Assembly: GCF_014192515.1 (NCBI RefSeq)
Contig: NZ_JACHYB010000001.1
Span: 1,364,001 to 1,428,000 of the forward strand
Length of the DNA: 64,000 bases
Source of the DNA: Microbacter margulisiae
GTDB lineage: Bacteria > Bacteroidota > Bacteroidia > Bacteroidales > Paludibacteraceae
Reading direction: 5' to 3'
The position numbers and the translations under genes were made by a program. The number at the start of each line of letters is the position of its first letter. Positions within the stretch are counted from its first letter, which is position 1. Shown here piece after piece: positions 52,383 to 64,000 of this stretch. Under the pieces are notes generated by a model that had not been told where the DNA came from, searched no databases, and worked only from the letters and a program-made list of their open reading frames with translations.

Positions 52383-55112
52383 ATGAAAATTAAAATATCC
52401 ATATTCTTCTGGTTGTGCTTTTTTACGACAGCTATATATGCCCAACAAGTAAATATTATTACGCATGGGAAAAGTTCCGTATGCGCTACGTTTGGCATTC
52501 ACTGGCTGACTAAAACATTACAAACGGATGGATTTAAGGTCAATCAAACAACAGTTCTCAAAAAACACACGACGGGTACAACCATTGTAATTGGCACAAT
52601 GACTGATAAATGGCTGGAACAATTCATTGCCGGCAAAAAAGTTGTTTTTGAGAAAACTCCGGGCAAAGAAGGGTACTCGATCAAAGCTCTTGGCAAATTG
52701 ATCATTGTTCAGGGGGCAGATACAAGTGGAACATTATACGGATGTGTAGAACTTGCAGACAAGATCAGGGCTTCTCATAGATTGCCGACATCAATGGATA
52801 TAACGGATCAGCCAGAAATGGTCATGCGGGGAGCTTGCATTGGTTTGCAAAAACCTTATTTGTTGCCTGGTCACGGAGTCTATGAATATCCGTACACTCC
52901 TCAAAATTTTCCCTGGTTCTATGATAAAGCTTTATGGATCAAATACCTGAATATGATGGTTGAAAACCGGATGAACACCCTCTATCTATGGAATGGACAT
53001 CCCTTTGCCTCACTGGTAAAATTAAAAGATTATCCTTTTGCCGTGGAAGTTGATAATCAGACACTCAAAAAGAATCAGGAGATGTTTGCATTCTTAACCA
53101 GAGAAGCTCAGAAACGCAATATCTGGGTAATCCAGATGTTTTACAATATCATTGTTTCCAAGCCTTTTGCAGAACACTATGGCATAAGAACGCAAGATCG
53201 AAATCGTCCTATAACACCATTAATTTCGGATTATACCCGTAAATCAATTGCCGCCTTTATTAAACAATATCCTCACGTAGGGCTTTTGGTTTGCCTCGGC
53301 GAATCGATTGATTCATATCCGGATGGCGTAAAATGGTTTACCCAAACGATTATTCCGGGAGTTAAAGACGGGCTAAAAGCATTAGGTAGAACCGATGAAC
53401 CACCGATAATCCTCCGTGCGCACGATACTGATGCTAAAACGGATATGCAGGAGGCTTTACCTCTCTATAAAAATTTATATACGATGTGGAAGTATAATGG
53501 AGAGTCATTAACCACCTACAATCCTCGCGGGCCTTGGGCAAAAGAACATTTGGAACTAAGCAAACTGGGTCCTGTACATATTGTTAATGTGCATATTCTG
53601 GCGAACTTAGAACCATTCCGGTATGGCGCTCCTGATTTTATTCAAAAATGTGTGCAAGCTATGCATAGCAAATTAGGCGCTAATGGCATACACATTTATC
53701 CCCAAGCTTCTTATTGGGACTGGCCTTATACGGCTGACAACACCCATCCCAGATTATTGGAAATGAACAGAGATTGGATTTGGTATGCGGCATGGGCACG
53801 ATATGCCTGGAACGCAAACCGTAATCCAAAAGATGAAGTGCATTACTGGAGCTATCGTCTTGATACATTATACGGATGCGGCTTAGATGCAGCAAAAAAT
53901 ATTTTGGAAGCATATGAACAAGCGGGAGAGATATCGCCGGAACTAACAAGAAAATTTGCCATAACGGACGGGAATCGTCAAACATTCTTATTAGGCATGT
54001 TTATGAGCCAATTGGTAAATCCTAAAAAATGGACTATTTACCCGGACTTTTTTAAATCATGTGGGCCAAAGGGAGAAGTACTCACCGAATACATGGATAA
54101 GGAATGGAATCACCAGCTTCATACAGGAGAACTGCCGCCTCAGCTTATTGCCGGCGCCGTAATACAAGGCGCCAAAGCAGTGCAAGCCATTGATTCGGCA
54201 GCGCCTCACGTCACACACAACAAGGCTGAATTTGAACGTTTGAAAAATGACATGTATTGTTACAACACATTTGCAAACTATTTTAACCAAAAAGTTAAAG
54301 CCGCAATGCTAGTGTTACGTTATAGTCATTCCAACGACATAAAAGATTTGGAAGCTGCCGTTCCATATCTCGAAAAAAGCCTCCAATATTATCGGCATTT
54401 AGTTGCCCTGACAGAAAACACATATCTATATGCCAATAGTATGCAAACCAGTCAACGGCGAATTCCAATAGGAGGAGGCGGAGGAAAAAATAAAACATGG
54501 AAAGAAATGCTTCCTTATTTTGAAACTGAATTGCAGAATTTCAAAAGAAACGTTGCATATTTACAAGAACATGGCAATACTATTTTAAGTGACACAACAG
54601 TATTAAAGCCTGCCAATGTAAAACTATCAGACAAGAACCTGCAAACATATTCCCTGGCGAAAGGCGCTAAAATATTTGGAGACAAAAACCTGGTCATTGA
54701 CACGGTTGCCAATGAATTACGCGATCTTAAAGCCATTCAGTTTGACTTGAAGCATCAAATGGCTGACGGAACTTCCTTTACATTTGAAAGCAATCATCCT
54801 GTGAGTGTCCTGGTAGGATATTTTAATTCGGAACGGAATGAATTTGCAAAACCTCCAAAACTCGAAACCGACGCTAATGCGAACGATTTTGGCCAGGCCG
54901 ATGTCAAAATTGCCAATGCATTAGAAGTTCACGGACAATTATCTGTCAATGTCCACACATATACCTTCCCCAGTGGTATCCATACGTTATCATTAGGAAA
55001 AGGAGCATTAATGGTATTAGGCTTTATCAACGCATCTCAAAAAATCACTTTTCATGATGATGGCATGGGCAGTAATACGAAAACGCGTAATATTGATTGG
55101 TTATTTTATTAA
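52383..55112 (+). CDS. Secreted GH138-like alpha-D-galacturonidase (BT0997-like)
   Basis: 909 residues with a signal peptide ending YAQ. N-terminal alpha/beta domain about 20-140 of the type seen on GH67/GH20/GH115 enzymes ('GTTIVIGTMTD', 'GTLYGCVELADKIR'). A TIM barrel follows, about 150-500 ('RMNTLYLWNGHPF', 'QMFYNIIVSKPF', 'LLVCLGESIDSYP', 'NGIHIYPQASYWDWPYT'), then a helical domain and a C-terminal beta-sandwich. This four-domain plan and length fit GH138, which removes alpha-1,2-linked GalA from RG-II side chain A. The next gene is the GH137-GH2 fusion, the same adjacency as BT0997-BT0996. I cannot pin the catalytic acids with certainty. Confidence 0.8.
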   Translation: MKIKISIFFWLCFFTTAIYAQQVNIITHGKSSVCATFGIHWLTKTLQTDGFKVNQTTVLKKHTTGTTIVIGTMTDKWLEQFIAGKKVVFEKTPGKEGYSIKALGKLIIVQGADTSGTLYGCVELADKIRASHRLPTSMDITDQPEMVMRGACIGLQKPYLLPGHGVYEYPYTPQNFPWFYDKALWIKYLNMMVENRMNTLYLWNGHPFASLVKLKDYPFAVEVDNQTLKKNQEMFAFLTREAQKRNIWVIQMFYNIIVSKPFAEHYGIRTQDRNRPITPLISDYTRKSIAAFIKQYPHVGLLVCLGESIDSYPDGVKWFTQTIIPGVKDGLKALGRTDEPPIILRAHDTDAKTDMQEALPLYKNLYTMWKYNGESLTTYNPRGPWAKEHLELSKLGPVHIVNVHILANLEPFRYGAPDFIQKCVQAMHSKLGANGIHIYPQASYWDWPYTADNTHPRLLEMNRDWIWYAAWARYAWNANRNPKDEVHYWSYRLDTLYGCGLDAAKNILEAYEQAGEISPELTRKFAITDGNRQTFLLGMFMSQLVNPKKWTIYPDFFKSCGPKGEVLTEYMDKEWNHQLHTGELPPQLIAGAVIQGAKAVQAIDSAAPHVTHNKAEFERLKNDMYCYNTFANYFNQKVKAAMLVLRYSHSNDIKDLEAAVPYLEKSLQYYRHLVALTENTYLYANSMQTSQRRIPIGGGGGKNKTWKEMLPYFETELQNFKRNVAYLQEHGNTILSDTTVLKPANVKLSDKNLQTYSLAKGAKIFGDKNLVIDTVANELRDLKAIQFDLKHQMADGTSFTFESNHPVSVLVGYFNSERNEFAKPPKLETDANANDFGQADVKIANALEVHGQLSVNVHTYTFPSGIHTLSLGKGALMVLGFINASQKITFHDDGMGSNTKTRNIDWLFY

Positions 55113-55131
55113 TTCCGTATAAAATGAGACA

Positions 55132-58100
55132 ATGAAGAAGTATCTGTTAATATTCATCTGCACCACTTTTTTACACGCATACGCGAAGGAAATGCCTCAA
55201 AGGGTTCCTCTACAAGTCATGCAGGAAATCTATCAGAAAGTAAAGACTCCCTACAAATTTGGTTTGGTATTAGCGCCAAAGAACAATCATTACAAAATAG
55301 ATTGCCCTACGGTATTCCATGTAAAATCAAAATGGTATATGAGTTATCTCATTTATAACGGAGAGGAAGGAAGAGATGGGCGGGGCTACGAAACCTGGCT
55401 GGCAACAAGTAATGACCTTTTGCATTGGCATACATTGGGACGCATTCTGGCTTATCCCAAAGGGAATGTTTGGGATGAAAACCAAAGAGCAGGATACATT
55501 GCCTTGATCAATTATAAATGGGGAGGAAATTATCACGCTCAAATGTTTAATGGGAAACATTGGATGTCCTATTTTGGAGGCAATACCAGAGGGTACGAAA
55601 TGGGAACCCTCAAAGAAGGCATGGCCTTTACAACAGGAGACATTACCAAAGCCCATGAATGGCAAACATTAGGGCATCCCACACTATCGCCGACAGATTC
55701 CGACAGAGGATGGTGGGAGAATGTTACGCAGTATAAATCAACAGTGCTTTGGGATAAATCAAAAAAATTAGGATATCCGTTCGTGATGTATTACAATGCA
55801 GGAGGCATTGATCCTGTCACTAAAGTCAAAGCAGAACGCATTGGCATAGCGTTGTCCAACGATATGATCCATTGGGTACGATATAAGCACAATCCGATTT
55901 TTACGCATGCCGAAGGAATCACCGGAGATCCCGTGATTCAAAAAATAGGCAAAGTATATGTAATGTTCTATTATAGTGCCTTTCGCAAGAGCCGTCCATA
56001 TAAAGCATTTAATACATTTGCATGCTCTTATGATCTCGTTCATTGGACTGATTGGACCGGGCCTGATTTAATCATTCCAAGTGAGCCCTATGATAATTTA
56101 TTCGCTCACAAATCATATGTAGTCAAATGGAAAGGAGTAGTCTATCATTTCTACTGTGCCGTTGACGTACACAATCAGAGAGGAATTGCTGTAGCGACAT
56201 CTAAAAATATGGGAACGAGTACAGTAGAGTTTCCAAAACCTGACGAATCTACATTCAGAAAAAAAATATCGCTTGATGCTGATTGGTTGACAGCAGAAAA
56301 TGACACAAATAGAGATGCGTATGCCGGCTTTGAAAACCCGGTATACAAACCAATAGGATGGCAACATGTAGATGTACCTCACAACTGGGACACCTATCAA
56401 GGAGCCCGTCGTTTAAAACATGGAAATAAACATGGATATGCGTGGTATAGAAAAAGTTTTGAAATCAAAAACCAAGGTTCCGGTAAAGAATACTTTTTAT
56501 ACTTTCAAGGTGTTGGTTCATATGCAACAGTATGGTTAAACGGGAAAAAAATAGGATATCATGCAGGTGGATTAACAACCTTTACGATCGACGTGACTAA
56601 AGATATTCGTTTTGATACAACTAATGTATTAGCCGTGAGAGCAGATCATCCGGCAATGATTACTGATTTACCCTGGGTGTGTGGAGGGTGTTCTTCCGAA
56701 TGGGGATTTTCCGAAGGTTCAGAACCTATGGGAATTTTTCGTCCGGTGACTTTAGTAATAACAAACCCAACACGCATTGAACCCTTTGGAGTACACGTCT
56801 GGAATGATGTCCCTGCCAATGCCCGGGATCCTCATTTCGTATTACACATTAACAGTGAAATAAAAAACTATGGGAACAAAACATCCCATATCAGCGTAAT
56901 CAGTAAACTAGTGAATGAGGATGGCCTCCAAGTGGCACGGGTGACCGATACGTTAACATTACAGGGAAATGAAAGTAAGACCATTCATCAAGACACAAAA
57001 GACATTGCGAATGCCCATTTATGGAGTATTTCCGACCCTTACTTATATCATCTGATCACAATGATTAAAGAAAATGGGAAAGTCATTGATGAAACTACGA
57101 CCGATTATGGGTTTCGTTGGATTAGCTGGCCAAAAAACGATCCTCATCATAGTTCTTGTTTTCACCTTAATGGCAAGCCGGTATTTATTAACGGAATAGC
57201 AGAGTACGAAGATAAATTAGGCGATAGTCATGCTTTCGATACGACAGAGATCACTGCACGGATAGACCAGATTAAATCGGCTGGCTTCAATGCATTTCGC
57301 GGGGCACATCAGCCGCACAATTTATTATACCAGGATCTGCTTAATAAAAACGGGTTGCTTTTCTGGTCGCAGTTTTCTGCTCATATCTGGTACGATACGC
57401 CTGAATTTCGTATGAATTTTCTCAATAATCTAAAAGAATGGATCAAAGAACGGCGTAACTCTCCTTCAATAATTCTTTGGGGAATACAAAATGAAAGCGT
57501 ATTACCCTATGATTTTGCGAAGCAATGCACCGACATCATTCATCAAATGGATCCAACTTCCCCGTCACAAAGACTCGTAACAACATGTAACGGCGGAACA
57601 GGGACAGATTGGAATGTAAGCCAAAACTGGTCGGGCACTTACGGGGGGAATCCCTATCAATACGGACAAGACTTAAAGAAAGAATACCTTAATGGAGAAT
57701 ATGGCGCATGGCGTAGCATTGACTTACATGCAGAAGGACCATTCAATCTTAAACAGAATGGCATTTGCAGTGAAGATAGAATGACGCAGTTGCTGGAACT
57801 GAAAGTCAAATTGGCAGAACAGGTAAAAGACAGCGTTTGCGGACAATTCCTCTGGGAATATAATTCGAATGATAATCCCGGCAGAATTCAGAATGAAGAA
57901 GGTTATCGGGATATTGACCGCATTGGTCCGTTTAATTATAAAGGCCTATTTACCATCTGGGGTGAACCAGTTGATGCATACTATATGTATTGTTCCAATT
58001 ATGCTCCTGCGAAAACAGAACCCATGGTATATATTGTATCCCACACATGGAATAACCGATGGACAAAACCAGGTATCAAAAGCGGAATTATCGTTTATTC

Positions 58101-59577
58101 CAATTGTGATGAAGTAGAATTGTTCAATGATGTACGTGCCATACCGTTAGGCAAAAGATTTAAGCATGGAATGGGAACGCATTTTCAGTGGGACAATGTC
58201 AATATCAAATATAATGTTTTGTATGCCGTAGGATACATCAAGAATAAACCGGTAGCTGAAGATTGCATTATATTAAATCATTTACCTAAAGCGCCACACT
58301 TTTCCAGATTATACAGTGGCGCCAAGGACATCACCAAACCCGCAAAAGGCTATCACTATATTTACCGGGTTAATTGCGGAGGGCCGGATTACATTGACAT
58401 AAATCACAACAAATGGTTGGCAGACAGGCATCAAACCAGCAATAAAACTTGGGGATCATTATCATGGACGAACGATTTCAAAGATTTGCCTGCATTCCTT
58501 GCCTCTCAAAGAGAAACCAAAGATCCGATTGCAGGAAGCCGAGACTGGACATTATTCCAATCATTTCGATATGGTCTAAATCGTTTACGTTATAAGTTTC
58601 CTTTACCAAATGGAGAATATCGTGTAGAGCTCTATTTTATCGAGCCGTGGTATGGCGTTGGAGGAGGCATCAACTGCACAGGATATCGGGTATTTGACGT
58701 AGGAATCAATGGTAAAACAGTCATTAAAGATCTCGATATATGGAAAGAAGCCGGATGTGATAAAGCAGTAAAGGAAGTCGTACCAGCTCAGGTAACCAAT
58801 GGAATATTAGAAATTAACTTCCCGAAAGAATCAGCCGGACAAGCCGTTATATCGGCAATAGCCATAGCATCACAGAATAAAGCTATCAAGGCAGCTCCAT
58901 CTTCCGCTTCTATAATGACCGACATAAAAGGTGGCATACCCGGTACATGGCTGGAACCTAATGCTTATTTTCCAACAATACTTCCGATAATGTACGGAGC
59001 AGAATGGATAAGACCAAAAAACAACAACCATACAATGCGTTTTGTTGTGACTTCTGATGCCAATATTTACATTCCAAACGATACGGATTATATAAAACGT
59101 TTTTATAAAAAAGGCGATACCGTAATTACATCAGGGAATAAATGTCTGGCAATCCTGCCTCAAATCCATTGGCCTAAAGAAGCGAATGTAAGGCCAGTAA
59201 CCACTTATGCCAGTCAAACAGCAGAATTACAAGGTAATTGGGAGAAATCTACCTATAGACAAGATTCCTGTGTAGAAGCTTCAACAGAAGGACAACACAG
59301 CATTACATGGAATGTTACTACGGGACTTGCCAACATTTATGCATTACGGTTTACCTATATGAACCTCAATACAACGGCAATAGATGCAGTCATCACGATA
59401 ACAGATGCCAATGGACAGATGATACATAATGACACTTTGCATTTCCCTCCGACTCCTCATAAATGGAAGCTTCTCAACACATCAACGGAATCTTTTATTA
59501 ATGCCGGTCATTATAAAATCAAAATCAGTGGGCTGCATTTACAAGGCCTATATTTAAACACATTACAAATACAATAA
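55132..59577 (+). CDS. GH137-GH2 bimodular enzyme: beta-L-arabinofuranosidase plus beta-D-glucuronidase-type GH2 (BT0996-like), with malectin-like domain
   Basis: 1481 residues with a signal peptide (about 1-18). Residues about 25-375 are a five-bladed propeller ('DCPTVFHVKSKWYMSYLIYN', 'TSNDLLHWHTLGRI', 'SNDMIHWVRYKHNPIF') matching GH137. Residues about 385-1000 are a GH2 enzyme with acid/base Glu788 in 'WGIQNES' and nucleophile Glu856 in 'NGEYGAW'. Then a malectin-like domain about 1070-1250 ('YRVNCGGPDYIDINHNKW') and a terminal carbohydrate-binding-like beta-sandwich. BT0996 has this order and removes terminal beta-L-Araf from chain B and GlcA from chain A of RG-II. Starts 19 bases after the GH138 gene. 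Confidence 0.88.
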   Translation: MKKYLLIFICTTFLHAYAKEMPQRVPLQVMQEIYQKVKTPYKFGLVLAPKNNHYKIDCPTVFHVKSKWYMSYLIYNGEEGRDGRGYETWLATSNDLLHWHTLGRILAYPKGNVWDENQRAGYIALINYKWGGNYHAQMFNGKHWMSYFGGNTRGYEMGTLKEGMAFTTGDITKAHEWQTLGHPTLSPTDSDRGWWENVTQYKSTVLWDKSKKLGYPFVMYYNAGGIDPVTKVKAERIGIALSNDMIHWVRYKHNPIFTHAEGITGDPVIQKIGKVYVMFYYSAFRKSRPYKAFNTFACSYDLVHWTDWTGPDLIIPSEPYDNLFAHKSYVVKWKGVVYHFYCAVDVHNQRGIAVATSKNMGTSTVEFPKPDESTFRKKISLDADWLTAENDTNRDAYAGFENPVYKPIGWQHVDVPHNWDTYQGARRLKHGNKHGYAWYRKSFEIKNQGSGKEYFLYFQGVGSYATVWLNGKKIGYHAGGLTTFTIDVTKDIRFDTTNVLAVRADHPAMITDLPWVCGGCSSEWGFSEGSEPMGIFRPVTLVITNPTRIEPFGVHVWNDVPANARDPHFVLHINSEIKNYGNKTSHISVISKLVNEDGLQVARVTDTLTLQGNESKTIHQDTKDIANAHLWSISDPYLYHLITMIKENGKVIDETTTDYGFRWISWPKNDPHHSSCFHLNGKPVFINGIAEYEDKLGDSHAFDTTEITARIDQIKSAGFNAFRGAHQPHNLLYQDLLNKNGLLFWSQFSAHIWYDTPEFRMNFLNNLKEWIKERRNSPSIILWGIQNESVLPYDFAKQCTDIIHQMDPTSPSQRLVTTCNGGTGTDWNVSQNWSGTYGGNPYQYGQDLKKEYLNGEYGAWRSIDLHAEGPFNLKQNGICSEDRMTQLLELKVKLAEQVKDSVCGQFLWEYNSNDNPGRIQNEEGYRDIDRIGPFNYKGLFTIWGEPVDAYYMYCSNYAPAKTEPMVYIVSHTWNNRWTKPGIKSGIIVYSNCDEVELFNDVRAIPLGKRFKHGMGTHFQWDNVNIKYNVLYAVGYIKNKPVAEDCIILNHLPKAPHFSRLYSGAKDITKPAKGYHYIYRVNCGGPDYIDINHNKWLADRHQTSNKTWGSLSWTNDFKDLPAFLASQRETKDPIAGSRDWTLFQSFRYGLNRLRYKFPLPNGEYRVELYFIEPWYGVGGGINCTGYRVFDVGINGKTVIKDLDIWKEAGCDKAVKEVVPAQVTNGILEINFPKESAGQAVISAIAIASQNKAIKAAPSSASIMTDIKGGIPGTWLEPNAYFPTILPIMYGAEWIRPKNNNHTMRFVVTSDANIYIPNDTDYIKRFYKKGDTVITSGNKCLAILPQIHWPKEANVRPVTTYASQTAELQGNWEKSTYRQDSCVEASTEGQHSITWNVTTGLANIYALRFTYMNLNTTAIDAVITITDANGQMIHNDTLHFPPTPHKWKLLNTSTESFINAGHYKIKISGLHLQGLYLNTLQIQ

Positions 59578-62898
<3,321 letters not shown>

Positions 62899-62939
62899 AA
62901 ACCACATAATCTAAAAATAAACTATTAATAATAAGCATA

Positions 62940-64000
62940 ATGAGCAAACAATCATTATTATCGTTATTTTTTATCAGCGTGTTTTTGTTGAACATAGTTC
63001 ATGTACACGCCCGCAAACATGAAACAGCACTACCAGCATCGTCAACATCTACCGAAATCCAATATCTTTCAGGACATGGACCTGAGGATGCTGTAAGCTG
63101 GGATTTCTTCTGTACGAAAGGAAGAAATAGCGGTAAATGGACAACCATCAAAGTTCCTTCATGTTGGGAACTTCAGGGGTTTGGCACTTACCAATATGGG
63201 TTACCTTTCTATGGGAAGGCTAATCCTCCGGGAATTGCCAATGAACAAGGATTATATAAATATAAATTCAAAGTACCTGCCAATTGGGAAGGCCGGATAA
63301 TTCGGATTGTCTTTGAAGGCGTAATGACCGATTGTAGTGTAAAAATCAATGGCAGAAAATGTATCAAATTACATCAAGGCGGATTTTATCGTTTCAAAAG
63401 CCAGGATATAAGCGGACTCTTATCTTTCGGGAATAAAGAAAATTTACTGGAAGTCACCGTAAGCAAAGAATCGTCCGATCCCAATGTTAATCTGGCAGAA
63501 CGAAGAGCCGATTATTGGAATTTTGGAGGAATTTTCCGTCCGGTATTTTTGGAGTCAATGCCAGCGCAGTATATTGATCGCACTGCAATCAATGCTTTGG
63601 CAAACGGACATTTCTCTGCTGATGTCTATTTCGGTTACGCACTAAATAGTGATTTTAATGTACGTGCGCAATTAACAGATGTACAAGGGCATGATATTGG
63701 GCATTATGTTGACGTTCCGGTTCGGGGAGGCGCTGATCATGTTCAAATAGACACCTGCTATTCAAACATTAAAACATGGACACCGGAAACCCCAAATTTA
63801 TATTATATCAAACTGTCTTTGATGCAAGGAGATACTGTTCGGCATGTTGTAAAAGTCCGGTTTGGATTTCGTACTATAGAAGTCCGTCCACATGATGGTT
63901 TATATATCAACGGGCAGAAGGTGCTGGTTAAAGGTATTTGTCGCCATAGCTTTCGTCCTGCAACGGGTAGAACACTTTCAAGGAAAGACAACTATGATGA
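62940..64000 (+). CDS. Secreted GH2-family enzyme, 3'-truncated by window edge (BT0992-like)
   Basis: Starts at ATG 62940 and stays open to the right edge (353 residues visible). Signal peptide about 1-25 ('MSKQSLLSLFFISVFLLNIV' start, HVHA|R). N-terminal GH2 sugar-binding domain: 'TTIKVPSCWELQGFGTYQYG', 'GLYKYKFKVPANW', 'INGRKCIKLHQGGFYRF' and 'RADYWNFGGIFRPVFLES'. Then the immunoglobulin-like domain and the start of the barrel at 'INGQKVLVKGICRHSFRPAT'. The catalytic glutamates lie beyond the window. Paired GH2 genes follow GH137-GH2 here, recalling BT0992/BT0993. A beta-galacturonidase or related role is likely but unproven. Confidence 0.85.
   Translation, partial: MSKQSLLSLFFISVFLLNIVHVHARKHETALPASSTSTEIQYLSGHGPEDAVSWDFFCTKGRNSGKWTTIKVPSCWELQGFGTYQYGLPFYGKANPPGIANEQGLYKYKFKVPANWEGRIIRIVFEGVMTDCSVKINGRKCIKLHQGGFYRFKSQDISGLLSFGNKENLLEVTVSKESSDPNVNLAERRADYWNFGGIFRPVFLESMPAQYIDRTAINALANGHFSADVYFGYALNSDFNVRAQLTDVQGHDIGHYVDVPVRGGADHVQIDTCYSNIKTWTPETPNLYYIKLSLMQGDTVRHVVKVRFGFRTIEVRPHDGLYINGQKVLVKGICRHSFRPATGRTLSRKDNYD

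Overview
The window looks like a chromosomal segment of an anaerobic member of the Bacteroidota, probably Bacteroidales. The evidence is a SusD C-terminus at the left edge, Bacteroidetes-type secreted CAZymes with short signal peptides, moderately AT-rich DNA, and genes spaced a few to about 140 bases apart. All 34 genes lie on the + strand. The set reads as one very large polysaccharide utilization locus for rhamnogalacturonan-II (RG-II), the most complex plant pectin. No stretch over 300 bases lacks a gene. I see no tRNA, rRNA, IS element, CRISPR array or dedicated regulator.

Layout. 1-1490: 3' part of a susD gene and its terminator. 1.56-8.3 kb: PL1 pectate lyase, DUF3826 protein, DUF4955-type beta-helix protein and a GH43 lipoprotein. 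8.3-14.4 kb: a GH143-GH142 fusion (DHA hydrolase plus beta-L-arabinofuranosidase, BT1020 type) and a GH78. 14.4-20.4 kb: a cytoplasmic metabolic cassette of NAL/DapA-type aldolase, sodium/solute symporter, iron-dependent alcohol dehydrogenase, PdxA-family dehydrogenase and DUF1537 acid-sugar kinase. 20.4-30.8 kb: GH28, CE19 pectin methylesterase, GH95, GH106 and GH140 apiosidase. 30.8-38.4 kb: a 1539-residue GH78 / BNR-sialidase-like / sugar-isomerase-like fusion, a secreted mutarotase-like protein and a cytoplasmic GH31. 38.4-46.2 kb: three URO-D-superfamily methyltransferase-like proteins, a corrinoid protein and a corrinoid activase, interleaved with an SGLT-type symporter, RhaM and RhaT. 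46.2-64 kb: GH141, short GH78, GH127, GH138, GH137-GH2, GH2 and a truncated GH2.

How the genes work together. PL1, GH28 and CE19 open and de-esterify the homogalacturonan backbone. The exo-acting hydrolases then dismantle RG-II side chains A-D (apiose, aceric acid, L-galactose, DHA, L-Araf, rhamnose, fucose, GlcA/GalA). Two sub-clusters go beyond depolymerisation and are the most interesting part. (1) The aldolase-dehydrogenase-kinase-PdxA cassette makes chemical sense as a route for DHA (3-deoxy-D-lyxo-2-heptulosaric acid): pyruvate plus a C4 aldehyde acid, then D-threonate, D-threonate-4-phosphate, and DHAP plus CO2. (2) The corrinoid/URO-D/activase set directly follows a cytoplasmic GH31. 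RG-II carries exactly two O-methyl-ether sugars, 2-O-methyl-xylose and 2-O-methyl-fucose, so I propose an anaerobic cobalamin-dependent O-demethylation of methylated sugars. Both functions are inferred from families and context, not demonstrated.
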